From assembly GCA_937883755.1 (NCBI GenBank), contig CAKZYA010000005.1, positions 62,001 to 126,000 of the forward strand: 64,000 nucleotides of DNA, in the 5' to 3' direction. The stretch comes from an uncultured Flammeovirgaceae bacterium. Its GTDB lineage: Bacteria > Bacteroidota > Bacteroidia > Cytophagales > Cyclobacteriaceae. The notes beneath the pieces were generated by a model. The model was not told the DNA's origin. It was given only the letters and a program-made list of their open reading frames with translations, and did not search any database. This document shows positions 19,029 to 27,447 of the stretch, piece by piece. Numbering within the stretch: position 1 is the first letter of the stretch; the number at the start of each line of letters is the position of its first letter. The translations under genes were made by a program, and so were the position numbers.

Positions 19029-20096
19029 ATGAATAAGTTATATAAATTAGCATTAGTCAGTCTTTTACTACAGTTTTTCTGGGTAGGAAATGCCAAAGCT
19101 CAAGATGCTTCTTTCTCACAGTTTTATAACGCACGTCTCTATCTGAACCCCGCGTTTGCCGGAACCGAAGAGAATGCCATAGTTAGTGTAACTTACCGCT
19201 CTCAGTGGAATCAACTCGAGGGAAGCTACTTATCACAGCAGGTTACAGGAGTGCTACCCATTCGGGTTGACAAGGGAATACAGCCCCGAGGGCATGTGGG
19301 TGGAATAGGAGTTTCCGTTCATCAAGACCAGGCTGGACCAAACAAAAGCTTTCGTCACGTAGGGGGTAACCTGACCTTCGGGTATGATATTCCCTTGGAC
19401 GTTAAGCGTACCCAACATCTAGTATTCGGCTTACAGACTGGCTTCGGTCAGCGAAGTATCTCCCCCGAAGGTTATCAGTGGGGCAGTACCTACAATCCAA
19501 CTACCGGGCAGTTTGACGGAACAGGAAGCGGATTAGCTATTAATGACAAAGCGTATTTTGATGTGAGTGGTGGAGTACTGTGGCAGTACGCTCCCCGAAG
19601 AAAGGATGTATATTATGAAAAAGAAAGCCACTATGGTAAACGTTTGTCATCCTTTGAAGGAGCTTCGTTGGGGGTAGCAGCGTATCACTTAAATTCTCCG
19701 GAAACCTCCTTTATTGTTGAGGGAAATGATCCGTTACCTGTCTTACTGAAAACGCACGGAAGTGTGGTGCTGGGCGTAACTGAACAGTTATTTGTTTCAG
19801 GAAGTGCGGTAGCCCTATTCCAAGGAGAAGCCAATCAGATTAATGTCGGGAGCTTCTTGACTTATCGCTTGAACAGCATGCACAATGAGCGAACCATGCT
19901 GCGGTTGGGTGGATGGTATCGTTTTCAGGATGCTTATGTAGCCACCGCCGAATTGCAGCTTCCTAACTTCCACGTTGGGTTCAGCTACGATATGAATACA
20001 ACAGCGATTAATGCCATCAGCAACCCGCTAACGACTTACGAAATCTTCACGGCTATCCGACTGAATAAGCGAGGAAATTCACGGTTGGTTTACTAG
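19029..20096 (+). CDS. PorP/SprF family type IX secretion membrane protein
   Basis: A 355-aa outer-membrane barrel-type protein with a signal peptide (residues 1-24, ending NAKAQ). It begins its mature part with DASFSQFYNARLYLNPAFAGTEENAIVSVTYRSQW, the hallmark opening of PorP/SprF proteins, and continues with GGIGVSVHQDQAGP and alternating aromatic strands. It follows the CHU_C gene by 6 bases, so the two are one transcript. In Flavobacterium the SprF-type proteins are needed to export or attach their neighbouring CHU_C-bearing cargo; the same role is inferred here. Confidence 0.92.
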   Translation: MNKLYKLALVSLLLQFFWVGNAKAQDASFSQFYNARLYLNPAFAGTEENAIVSVTYRSQWNQLEGSYLSQQVTGVLPIRVDKGIQPRGHVGGIGVSVHQDQAGPNKSFRHVGGNLTFGYDIPLDVKRTQHLVFGLQTGFGQRSISPEGYQWGSTYNPTTGQFDGTGSGLAINDKAYFDVSGGVLWQYAPRRKDVYYEKESHYGKRLSSFEGASLGVAAYHLNSPETSFIVEGNDPLPVLLKTHGSVVLGVTEQLFVSGSAVALFQGEANQINVGSFLTYRLNSMHNERTMLRLGGWYRFQDAYVATAELQLPNFHVGFSYDMNTTAINAISNPLTTYEIFTAIRLNKRGNSRLVY

Positions 20097-20102
20097 ATAT
20101 TC

Positions 20103-20188
20103 AAGTTATAGGTTTATCAGGTTACAAGTTCTGCTTTTATCAGAATCTGTAACCTGCAACTTCTTAAACCTTCAAACTTGTAACTTCA
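20103..20188. repeat. Degenerate 8-base tandem array with inverted arms between convergent genes
   Basis: The gap between the convergent porP/sprF-like and tex genes divides into about eleven consecutive 8-mers such as AGGTTACA, AACCTGCA, AACCTTCA, AACTTGTA. The left half is roughly the reverse complement of the right: 20117-20133 pairs with 20141-20156 around a 7-base loop. It can act as a bidirectional terminator hairpin. Confidence 0.6.
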
Positions 20189-22426
20189 CTACCTAAACTT
20201 ATTTTTCAACTGTTGAAGCTGATCCGCCATACTGCTTTCGTCTGATTTTCGTGTTTCCCGACGGGGTTTTGGTTTGGATTTAGTGGGAGGCATGGCAAAC
20301 GGGTATTGTTTCATGGAAAGGCCAATCCGCTTGCGGGGAATGTCTACTTCCAGCACCGTTACCTGAACTTTCTGCTGTACTTTCACTACCTGAGTGGGAT
20401 CTTTTACAAAATGATCGGCTAGATTGCTGATATGCACCAAACCATCCTGATGAACTCCTACATCGACAAACGCCCCGAAGTTGGTTACATTCGTTATAAT
20501 TCCGGGTAGCTTCATCCCAACTTGCAAATCTTCCATTGTATTTACCCCCTCCTGAAACTGGAATAGTTCAAACGATTCGCGAGGGTCGCGTCCGGGTTTA
20601 TCTAGTTCTTCCAGAATGTCCTTTAGTGTGGGTAAACCTACTTCTTCGGAGGTGTATTGCTGAATATTAATTTGCTTACGTAGCTCAGTCTTTTGTAGCA
20701 AATCTTCCAACTGGCTATTCAAGTCCCGCGCCATTTGTCGTACTAAACCGTAGCGTTCGGGGTGAACCGCGCTATTGTCGAGTGGGTTCTTCGCTTCGCG
20801 AATCCGTAGGAAGCCGGCCGCTTGCTCAAAAACTTTATCACCTAGCCGGCTTACTTTTTTAATGGCATCCCGGTTAGGGAAAGCTCCGTGCTCGTCGCGG
20901 TAGCTGACCATGTTTTTAGCTAGTACTGGGCCAATGCCGGATACGTAACTTAGTAATTGCTGACTGGCGGTATTCACATCTACCCCAACTTTATTCACGC
21001 AACTCACTACTGTATCTTCTAATCCTTGCTTTAGGGAGCTTTGATCTACATCGTGCTGGTATTGTCCGACCCCAATGGACTTTGGATCAATCTTCACCAA
21101 TTCAGCTAGTGGATCGAGCAAGCGGCGACCGATAGATACCGCGCCCCGAACCGTGATATCTTTGTCGGGAAATTCTTCTCGAGCCACTTCCGATGCTGAA
21201 TAAATGGATGCTCCACTTTCGTTTACGACAATCACTGGAGCTGATGCTTTTACCTGCGAGCTAACAAATTGTTCGGTTTCTCGGCTAGCGGTTCCATTAC
21301 CGATGGCAATTGCTTCTACCTGGTATTTTTCGCAGAGGTGCGTGAGGGTAGCGGCAGACTCTTGCATTTTTTTCTGAGGCGGATTAGGATAAACAGTGGT
21401 ATGCTCCAACAGCTTTCCCTGACGGTCTAGACAAACTACTTTGCAGCCCGTTCGGAAACCGGGGTCTAACGCTAGAATATTCTTTTCGCCCAAAGGAGGT
21501 GCTAACAAAAGCTGGCGCAAGTTTTCGGAGAAGACTTCAATGGCTTCCGTATCAGCTTTTTTCTTGGTTTCTAAACGTAGTTCGGTTTCTAGTGAGGGGC
21601 GTAGCAAACGTTTATAGGAGTCAGTCAGGGCTAACTGTACTTGCTGGCTGCTGGTATTGTTGTTTTTTACAAACTGTCGTTCTAGTTGGCTCAGAGCAGA
21701 TTCCTCGGGCGGGGCAATTGTGAGCGAGAGAAACCCTTCTTTTTCTCCCCGTCGCATAGCCAGTAATCGATGGGACGGAACTTTGGCTACGAGTTCCTCC
21801 CATTCAAAATAATCTCGAAATTTATGACCGTCAGCTTCCTTACCCTTGAGCAATTTGGTTTTAATCACCCCTTCCTTGCGGAATAGTTTTCGCAGGGTTT
21901 CTCGGGCTTGCTGATCTTCACTAATCCATTCAGCAATAATGTCCCGAGCACCTTGTAGGGCTTCTTCGGTGGTGTTGACTTCTTTTTCTGGATCAAGAAA
22001 TGGCTCGGCGAGTTGAGTAGGATCAGCACTGGTTTGTTCAAAAATTTGTTGGGCGAGAGGTTCCAAGTCGCGTTCTCGAGCAATAGTGGCTTTGGTGCGT
22101 CGCTTGGGTTTGTAGGGAAGATATAGGTCTTCTACTTTGGCCATCGTATCAGCCTCTTCAATCTGTTTTTGCAGATCGTCTGATAATTTCCCTTGCTCCT
22201 CAATCGATTTGAGTACACTTTCTTTACGTTTATCCAGTTCGCGTAGTTGGTGCGCCTGATCGCGGATTTGGGTAATCTGCACTTCATCTAAGCTTCCAGT
22301 GACCTCTTTGCGATAGCGGGCAATGAAAGGTACAGTAGCTCCTTCGTCAAGTAGTTGAAGGGTTTGACTTACTTGACGAGTACTGATATTGAGGGTTTGG
22401 GCAATGTGGTTAATGTGAGTAGCCAT
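20189..22426 (-). CDS. tex: Tex family RNA-binding transcription accessory protein
   Basis: A 745-aa protein (E. coli YhgF is 773) from the ATG at 22426. A longer open frame to 22633 is rejected because a good promoter lies inside it and the extra 69 residues are not Tex-like. Order: N-terminal helical region starting MATHINHIAQTLNISTRQVSQTL, YqgF/RNase H-like domain with LALDPGFRTGCKVV, helix-hairpin-helix (VSGIGPVLAKNMVSYR), then an S1 RNA-binding domain (GIITNVTNFGAFVDVGVHQDGLVHIS) near 640-710. The tail is basic. It is a cytoplasmic nucleic acid-binding factor that influences transcription elongation and RNA turnover in studied bacteria. Confidence 0.95.
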   Translation of the reverse strand: MATHINHIAQTLNISTRQVSQTLQLLDEGATVPFIARYRKEVTGSLDEVQITQIRDQAHQLRELDKRKESVLKSIEEQGKLSDDLQKQIEEADTMAKVEDLYLPYKPKRRTKATIARERDLEPLAQQIFEQTSADPTQLAEPFLDPEKEVNTTEEALQGARDIIAEWISEDQQARETLRKLFRKEGVIKTKLLKGKEADGHKFRDYFEWEELVAKVPSHRLLAMRRGEKEGFLSLTIAPPEESALSQLERQFVKNNNTSSQQVQLALTDSYKRLLRPSLETELRLETKKKADTEAIEVFSENLRQLLLAPPLGEKNILALDPGFRTGCKVVCLDRQGKLLEHTTVYPNPPQKKMQESAATLTHLCEKYQVEAIAIGNGTASRETEQFVSSQVKASAPVIVVNESGASIYSASEVAREEFPDKDITVRGAVSIGRRLLDPLAELVKIDPKSIGVGQYQHDVDQSSLKQGLEDTVVSCVNKVGVDVNTASQQLLSYVSGIGPVLAKNMVSYRDEHGAFPNRDAIKKVSRLGDKVFEQAAGFLRIREAKNPLDNSAVHPERYGLVRQMARDLNSQLEDLLQKTELRKQINIQQYTSEEVGLPTLKDILEELDKPGRDPRESFELFQFQEGVNTMEDLQVGMKLPGIITNVTNFGAFVDVGVHQDGLVHISNLADHFVKDPTQVVKVQQKVQVTVLEVDIPRKRIGLSMKQYPFAMPPTKSKPKPRRETRKSDESSMADQLQQLKNKFR

Positions 22427-22464
22427 TCTGGGATATTTATATTTAGGATAAGAAAAAGAGGGAT

Positions 22465-22494
22465 CAAAAATAGAGAGTCTTATCGAAAATTCAA
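22465..22494 (-). promoter_or_regulatory. Promoter of tex (TTG-N19-TATTTTTG)
   Basis: On the minus strand, TTG (22494-22492) is followed after exactly 19 bases by TATTTTTG (22472-22465), a full match to the Bacteroidota sigma consensus TTG-N19-TAnnTTTG. The implied transcript starts about 30 bases before the ATG at 22426, which supports that start codon. Confidence 0.65.
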
Positions 22495-22534
22495 GAGCTA
22501 AGAGAAAGCATTTTTCGTAAGAATTGTTTATCTT

Positions 22535-22750
22535 ATGAATATAAAAATTACGGTCATGGCGAACCCCACAACCTCTCCTGACCCCGACCCCAAACGAGGT
22601 GTTATCCGCGACATGGAGTTGGCTGACAGACAAGCAGAAAAACTACGGCAACGGGCTGAAGAGCTCAAGAAGTTTGCCCAACGCTACATGGATAGCTCCT
22701 ATGAGCAGAGCCACTACTCGGTAAAACATTCACTAAATGAGCCAAAGTAA
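22535..22750 (+). CDS. Small charged protein, hypothetical
   Basis: A 71-aa frame starting ATG at 22535, with a second possible ATG at 22556 that gives 64 residues. The product has a Pro/Asp-rich start (ANPTTSPDPDPKRG) and an amphipathic, highly charged helix (DMELADRQAEKLRQRAEELKKFAQRYMDSS). It is divergent from tex and convergent with the 85-aa gene, occupying an otherwise empty 330-base space. No family is recognised; a coiled-coil or small regulatory role is possible but unproven. Reality as a gene is moderately supported by composition. Confidence 0.45.
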   Translation: MNIKITVMANPTTSPDPDPKRGVIRDMELADRQAEKLRQRAEELKKFAQRYMDSSYEQSHYSVKHSLNEPK

Positions 22751-22760
22751 GAGGGAATGG

Positions 22761-23018
22761 TTATTCTGGCTCAGTGTTATGTTTCAATAACGCCTCCGCC
22801 CGATCAAACTCCTCTTTTTCAATGGTGTGATAACCATCTTCGTACATGCTGAGTAGTTCGCGGTAAGAAACTGTACGCTGGTTGATCTGCCAGTGATCGC
22901 CGTCAGCAATAATATCGGTACTTTCATAAGTAAACTCGCCTCGAGGTGAGGGTAGAGCTACTAACTTTCGATAAATGTCGGTTTCGTCAACAGTGTGTTT
23001 TACGTAAAGGTGTTTCAT
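22761..23018 (-). CDS. Hypothetical 85-aa protein overlapping the deoxynucleoside kinase
   Basis: A small soluble protein (starts MKHLYVKHTVDETDIYRKLVALPSPRGEF, ends DRAEALLKHNTEPE) with no signal or membrane segment. Its ATG overlaps the kinase stop in an ATGA, so the two are translationally coupled. I do not recognise the family. The tight overlap suggests a function linked to the kinase or simple operon packing. Confidence 0.65.
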   Translation of the reverse strand: MKHLYVKHTVDETDIYRKLVALPSPRGEFTYESTDIIADGDHWQINQRTVSYRELLSMYEDGYHTIEKEEFDRAEALLKHNTEPE

Positions 23019-23644
23019 GAAAGTGAGGGAAAATATGGCACAATATCTTCTAAGAGTTTTTGAAACGAACCCTTCTCGGCTAAATCTACTAAATCAATAT
23101 CAATTGTAAAAATTGGGCTAAGCGAAAAACTCTGGATCCACTTATCGTAACACTGATTCAGGTTTTCCAGGTAGCCATCAGGAATAGTATTTTCGTGTTT
23201 GCGTTGTTGATCCTGGCTGCTATGCCGTTGGCGAATGCGCTGTTGCAAAGTAGTGATACTACCTTTTAAATAGATTATCAAGTCAGGCGGGGGCACTAAG
23301 CTAATCATGGTCTCGTACAAATGGGAGTAGTTTTGATAATCCCGCTGACTGAGAAAACCAGAATGAAATAAATTGTGAGCAAAAATATGGGCATCTTCAT
23401 AGATCGTCCGATCTTGTATCACTGTGCCAGTGTGGGAAGTTATTCTTAGCCCTTGTTCAAATCGGTGGCTTAGAAAATAAATTTGTAGGGGAAATGCCCA
23501 GCGAGCCATATCCTGGTAAAAATCATTCAGATACGGATTATCGCGAACCGCTTCTAATTCCGCTCGGGCATTAAAGTGCTTCGCCAGTCGGTTAACCAAC
23601 GTGGTTTTTCCCGCCCCAATATTTCCTGATACCGCAATGATCAT
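23015..23644 (-). CDS. Deoxynucleoside kinase
   Basis: A 209-aa member of the deoxyadenosine/deoxyguanosine kinase family. The P-loop is GNIGAGKT (residues 7-14), followed by the substrate-binding Glu region (ELEAVRDNPYLNDFYQD), the DRTIYEDAHIFA motif (the family's DRS/T-type catalytic segment), and an LID-like RQRHSSQDQQRK stretch. It phosphorylates deoxynucleosides in the cytoplasm for nucleotide salvage. It overlaps the downstream 85-aa gene by 4 bases and follows a J-domain gene by about 40 bases, so these minus-strand genes are likely one transcript. Confidence 0.88.
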   Translation of the reverse strand: MIIAVSGNIGAGKTTLVNRLAKHFNARAELEAVRDNPYLNDFYQDMARWAFPLQIYFLSHRFEQGLRITSHTGTVIQDRTIYEDAHIFAHNLFHSGFLSQRDYQNYSHLYETMISLVPPPDLIIYLKGSITTLQQRIRQRHSSQDQQRKHENTIPDGYLENLNQCYDKWIQSFSLSPIFTIDIDLVDLAEKGSFQKLLEDIVPYFPSLS

Positions 23645-23686
23645 AAAAACCTAACCATTGTTTGACAGGGAGGGTTTCAGCACTAA

Positions 23687-24202
23687 TCACTCAAAAGCAT
23701 GGCTGCGATAACGAATGGTGCGGTAAATGACAAGCATTCCGGCTAGCGAAAGAGGTGCCATAATAGCTCCTTCCCAGCCATTTAGGCCTTTTTCCATCAT
23801 AAGGTAAGCCGCCAGTACGGGTAGACCGATAAAAAATAAACTTACTGTAACCGAAAGCAGGTTTAGCAGCGTGAAGACTACTCGATGAACTGCGGTTGGA
23901 GATGCCTTAGAAGGAGATGGCTCAACAATTGATTCAGAGGGGGGAGGTGGTTGGTTTTGGTAGATTTGCTCAAAATGTGCCTGATACTGAACGCTAGCTT
24001 GGGCATAAGCCTGAGCTAAGCCTGATTTATGATGAGTCAATAGATACTCATAAGCATCAGCAATTTGCTGGAAGTTACGTTTGGCCTCCTGATTAGGATT
24101 GATATCCGGGTGGTACTGGAGAGCTAGAGTACGAAAGGCTTTTTTTATTTCGCCAACAGTTGCCCCAGGAGAAAGTCCTAAAGTGTAGTAGTGCTTGTCC
24201 AT
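23687..24202 (-). CDS. J-domain membrane protein
   Basis: A 171-aa protein. Residues 1-60 form a DnaJ J-domain (KHYYTLGLSPGATVGEIKKAFRTLALQYHPDINPN, with HPD at 31-33). A Gln/Pro/Ser-rich linker follows, then two hydrophobic segments at about 113-132 and 142-160 and a basic tail. There is no zinc-finger or substrate-binding part, so it is a membrane-anchored DnaK co-chaperone of the class III type rather than DnaJ itself. The J-domain should recruit DnaK to the inner membrane; the client is unknown. Confidence 0.85.
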   Translation of the reverse strand: MDKHYYTLGLSPGATVGEIKKAFRTLALQYHPDINPNQEAKRNFQQIADAYEYLLTHHKSGLAQAYAQASVQYQAHFEQIYQNQPPPPSESIVEPSPSKASPTAVHRVVFTLLNLLSVTVSLFFIGLPVLAAYLMMEKGLNGWEGAIMAPLSLAGMLVIYRTIRYRSHAFE

Positions 24203-24249
24203 ATTGGTTGCTTAACAACGTTGAAAAATTGAAAAGACAACTGCTTTAG

Positions 24250-24918
24250 CTACCTAAATGTAAGCAGAAGCATAGGATCAATACAAATAGTTTGGTAAAA
24301 ATCTGTTTCCGAAGGAGCTATTACTCCCGGAAAATCCCCTTTATTGCCTAGTAGATCAGTCATAACCTGAAAGTGCAGATGAGGCGGCCAGTCACCATTT
24401 TCAGGATACGGACCAAGTTCACCGATTTTCTGTTCCTTGTTAACGGTATGCCCTACGTAAATATTTTCTAGCGACTCTCTACTCAAGTGACCGTAGAGGG
24501 TAAAGAAGGACAGCTCTTCAATCTGATGTTCTAGAATAATCGTAGGGCCGTAGTCCCCAAAACCTTCATTATCACGAAAACTATGAATTTTTCCAGGCCA
24601 GGGTATGTGTACTGCAGTGTAGGCAGGTGCCCATACATCTACCCCCAAGTGTATAGAACGGAATTCCTCTCCAGTGTACATAGAGCTACGCTGATAAACT
24701 GAACGGTGTTCCAAAAAGCCACCAATTCCGAATTTTCCCGCAAGCATTGCATTGATAGTCTGGTCAAATTGTGCTGTATCTGACACTACTTCCTGAGTCA
24801 GTAAATTATTTTTAGCACTTAGATCAAGGGATAATAATTCTGAATATAAAATTGTTGGAAACACCTTTCCAATCTGCCCGTTACGTAGCTTGAGACGCTG
24901 TTCAATTTTTTCTTTCAT
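24250..24918 (-). CDS. M23 family metallopeptidase without signal peptide
   Basis: A 222-aa LytM-type peptidase domain with the zinc ligands HLGVD (His90, Asp94) and PPHLHF (His180, His182), plus YGHLS and GELGPYPENGDWPPHLH, as in peptidoglycan DD-metallopeptidases. The start, MKEKIEQRLKLRNGQIGKVFP, carries no signal peptide or membrane segment, and no better upstream start is visible. Similar domains occur fused to class III aminotransferases, where they are also cytoplasmic. Its substrate is therefore uncertain. It is last upstream in the minus-strand group; a MITE-like repeat lies beyond its start. Confidence 0.8.
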   Translation of the reverse strand: MKEKIEQRLKLRNGQIGKVFPTILYSELLSLDLSAKNNLLTQEVVSDTAQFDQTINAMLAGKFGIGGFLEHRSVYQRSSMYTGEEFRSIHLGVDVWAPAYTAVHIPWPGKIHSFRDNEGFGDYGPTIILEHQIEELSFFTLYGHLSRESLENIYVGHTVNKEQKIGELGPYPENGDWPPHLHFQVMTDLLGNKGDFPGVIAPSETDFYQTICIDPMLLLTFR

Positions 24919-25321
24919 ACTAAATTATTCTTTTTATCAGAAAGGCAGCCCAAAAAAATCTGCGTTGAGGATGTGTTCAAGTAACAGTCAAAAAATAATA
25001 TATCGTTTTGTGCGGTCATTTTTGACAGCATACTTCGTTAAAAAGCCTCGTCATAGCTTAGGCTATGCCTACGTTTTTTGCCTCGTCTACTGCCAAAACT
25101 GCCTCCCACAGCACCGAAAACTTATTCTTTGACCGTTACTTAAGATGCTAAAAATATTTCTAAATTTACCGCAAACGCTGATTTTGGACGTTTTATGCTA
25201 TTCATCAGGGTGTTTGGCCGATTAAATTATCTAAAATGATACAAGAAGTCAGTTGTCTTACCTTCTTTAGCAATTTCATAAACTAATTTTAATCTGATTA
25301 CCACGAAAAATTTTTTTCTAC
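24919..25321. other. 403-base intergenic region between M23 peptidase and transketolase
   Basis: Divergent gap. About 167 bases (24977-25143) form a MITE-like inverted-repeat element, listed separately. The remaining ~180 bases before transketolase are AT-rich, and I see no clear TAnnTTTG promoter box in them. A short frame at 24890-25132 is not considered coding. Confidence 0.6.
24977..25143. mobile_element. MITE-like element with 24-base terminal inverted repeats
   Basis: The left end (24977-25000) and the reverse complement of the right end (25120-25143) agree at 19 of 24 positions and share AAGTAAC-GTCAAA. The ~120-base interior has its own structure: CATAGC-TTAG-GCTATG (25052-25067), the direct repeat GCCTCGTC (25045 and 25080) and GTCAAAAA / TTTTTGAC arms (24987 and 25019). 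It has no coding capacity. This is the architecture of a non-autonomous transposon or a dispersed palindromic repeat; no transposase in the window matches these ends. Confidence 0.5.
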
Positions 25322-27328
25322 ATGAACCAACACGAGCTAGAAACTTTATGTATTAATTCCATTCGTACTCTTTCCATGGATGCGGTTCAAAAGGCTAACT
25401 CCGGTCATCCCGGTACGGCTATGAGTCTGGCACCTATCGCCCACGTACTTTGGTCGCGGGTTATGAAATATAATCCGAATAACCCTCACTGGGCTAACCG
25501 CGACCGTTTTATCCTTTCCGCTGGGCACGCTTGTATTCTTCAGTATAGTATTTTACACCTGGCAGGCTACGATCTTTCAATGGATGACCTGAAGAATTTT
25601 CGGCAGTGGGAAAGTAAAACGGCGGGACACCCCGAGTACCACCTAGCTCCGGGAGTGGAGGTAACTACTGGACCACTGGGGCAGGGAGTAGCTAATGGAG
25701 TTGGTTTTGCTATTGGGCAAAAGTTTCTAGCAGCTCGTTACAATAAGGCAGAGAAAAATATTTTCGACTACAAGATTTACGCTATCTGTAGTGATGGTGA
25801 CCTGATGGAAGGTATCTCTTCTGAAGCAGGATCGTTGGCGGGTCACCTGAAATTAGGTAATCTAATCTATCTCTACGACGATAATAATATTACGATTGAT
25901 GGTAATACGGGTATTACTTTTACCGAAGATGTGGAGGCTCGCTTCCGTTCGTTCGGCTGGCATACCCAAACAGTAGAAGATGTAAACGATCTAGATGCGC
26001 TAGAGCAAGCCATTCGTACTGCCGAAGCGGTAGAAGATCAGCCATCGCTGATTCGGGTAAAAACACTCATCGCCTACGGAAGCCCTAATAAGATTAATAC
26101 TTCAGGGGCACACGGAGCCCCATTAGGCGAAGACGAAGTAGCTGCTACTAAGAAAAATTTAGGTTGGGATGCTGATAAGCACTTTTATGTACCTGATGAG
26201 GTGTATGACTTCTACAAAGAAGCCGTTGGTAAGCGGAAAGCAGCCGAAAGTGAGTGGAACGAATTGTTTGAGTCCTACAAGTCGGAGTACAGCGATTTAG
26301 CTGAGGAGTATCTAAACTTTACCAAAAAACAGTATCCAGCGGGCTGGCAAAATGATCTACCCGTATTCAAGCCTGAGGAAGGTAGTATCGCTACCCGAAA
26401 TGCAGGTAAGAAGGTAATGAACGCCATTGCCAAGCACTTCCCTCTTTTGATTGGTGGTGCGGCTGACTTGGTTGAGTCTACCAAAACGGAAATAGAGGCT
26501 TCTGGTAGTTTTGAACCGGGTAATTACGGCGGGCAAAATGTTCACTTCGGAATCCGGGAGCACGCGATGGGTGCCATTGTCAACGGACTTTCGCTTACGG
26601 AAGGGTTGACTGCCTACGGCTCGACCTTCTTCATTTTTACGGATTATATGCGCCCTACACTGCGCCTAGCCGGAATCATGAAGCAACCCGCAATTTTCGT
26701 CTACACTCACGATAGCATTGGTTTGGGTGAAGATGGAACGACCCACCAACCGGTAGAACATCTAATGGCGATGCGAATAATTCCCAACATGGTTACCATT
26801 CGTCCCGCTGATGCCAACGAGACGGCTCATGCCTGGCGGGTAGCTTTGGAGCGTAAAGATGGTCCGGTAGCTATCGTCTTAACTCGTCAGGGTATTCCGG
26901 TGATCAACTACGAGCACTGCGCTGGGCCGCAAAGTCTGGAGAAAGGAGCTTATGTACTGAAAGATGCCAACGATATTCCTCAGTTAATTTTGATTGCTAC
27001 TGGCTCAGAAGTACAGTTAGCATTAGAAGCTCAGAAGCAATTAGCTAGTGAAGGTATCCACGCTCGAGTGGTAAGTATGCCGAGCTGGGAGTTGTTTGAG
27101 AAGCAAGATGAATCCTACAAAGAGAGCGTTTTACCTAAAGAAATTCGTAAACGCATCTCGATTGAAGCCGGAGTAACACTGGGCTGGCACAAATACATTA
27201 CTGATCAAGGCGTTGCCATCGGTATTGACACCTACGGCGAGTCTGCCCCCGGCAAAAAACTCATGCAAGAGTTTGGCTTCACTACCGAGAACGTAGTAAA
27301 ACACGCCAAGCAACTCATACAGAAATAG
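25322..27328 (+). CDS. tkt: Transketolase
   Basis: A 668-aa full-length transketolase. Thiamine diphosphate/Mg-binding region: SDGDLMEGISSEAGSLAGHLKLGNLIYLYDDNNITIDG. N-terminal HPGTAMSLAP and GPLGQGVANGVGFAIG, and the pyrimidine-domain signature HDSIGLGEDGTTHQPVEHL are intact. It moves two-carbon units between sugar phosphates in the non-oxidative pentose phosphate pathway, using thiamine diphosphate, in the cytoplasm. It is the first gene of a four-gene pentose phosphate block, separated from rpiB by 119 bases that are a palindromic 8-base array. Confidence 0.97.
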   Translation: MNQHELETLCINSIRTLSMDAVQKANSGHPGTAMSLAPIAHVLWSRVMKYNPNNPHWANRDRFILSAGHACILQYSILHLAGYDLSMDDLKNFRQWESKTAGHPEYHLAPGVEVTTGPLGQGVANGVGFAIGQKFLAARYNKAEKNIFDYKIYAICSDGDLMEGISSEAGSLAGHLKLGNLIYLYDDNNITIDGNTGITFTEDVEARFRSFGWHTQTVEDVNDLDALEQAIRTAEAVEDQPSLIRVKTLIAYGSPNKINTSGAHGAPLGEDEVAATKKNLGWDADKHFYVPDEVYDFYKEAVGKRKAAESEWNELFESYKSEYSDLAEEYLNFTKKQYPAGWQNDLPVFKPEEGSIATRNAGKKVMNAIAKHFPLLIGGAADLVESTKTEIEASGSFEPGNYGGQNVHFGIREHAMGAIVNGLSLTEGLTAYGSTFFIFTDYMRPTLRLAGIMKQPAIFVYTHDSIGLGEDGTTHQPVEHLMAMRIIPNMVTIRPADANETAHAWRVALERKDGPVAIVLTRQGIPVINYEHCAGPQSLEKGAYVLKDANDIPQLILIATGSEVQLALEAQKQLASEGIHARVVSMPSWELFEKQDESYKESVLPKEIRKRISIEAGVTLGWHKYITDQGVAIGIDTYGESAPGKKLMQEFGFTTENVVKHAKQLIQK

Positions 27329-27350
27329 CGAATGTATAGTCAATTGTTTT

Positions 27351-27446
27351 TAGGTGTTTGTGTGTTCAAGTATTCGTGATTGAGCAGCCTTGAATACTCG
27401 AATACCTGAACACTCGAACACCTAAACATCCTAACACCAAATAAAC
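27351..27446. repeat. Degenerate 8-base tandem array with 26-base inverted arms (tkt-rpiB)
   Basis: From 27391 to 27446 the sequence is seven consecutive degenerate 8-mers (TGAATACT, CGAATACC, TGAACACT, CGAACACC and so on), ending one base before the rpiB ATG. The left arm 27351-27376 is the reverse complement of 27399-27424 at 23 of 26 positions, with a 22-base loop. The transcript could form a long imperfect hairpin in the rpiB leader. Confidence 0.7.
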
Positions 27447-27447
27447 T

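Noticed and set aside
22427-22633. N-terminal extension of tex
   Set aside because: The extension contains a full TTG-N19-TAnnTTTG promoter, overlaps the small plus-strand gene, and its residues are not Tex-like. The start at 22426 gives a normal-length protein.
24890-25132. 80-aa plus-strand frame upstream of tkt
   Set aside because: It is low-complexity, crosses the start of the M23 gene and coincides with the MITE-like inverted repeats.
27351-27446. CRISPR-like array between tkt and rpiB
   Set aside because: The units are 8 bases with no spacers; it is a short tandem array, not repeat-spacer architecture. No cas genes are in the window.
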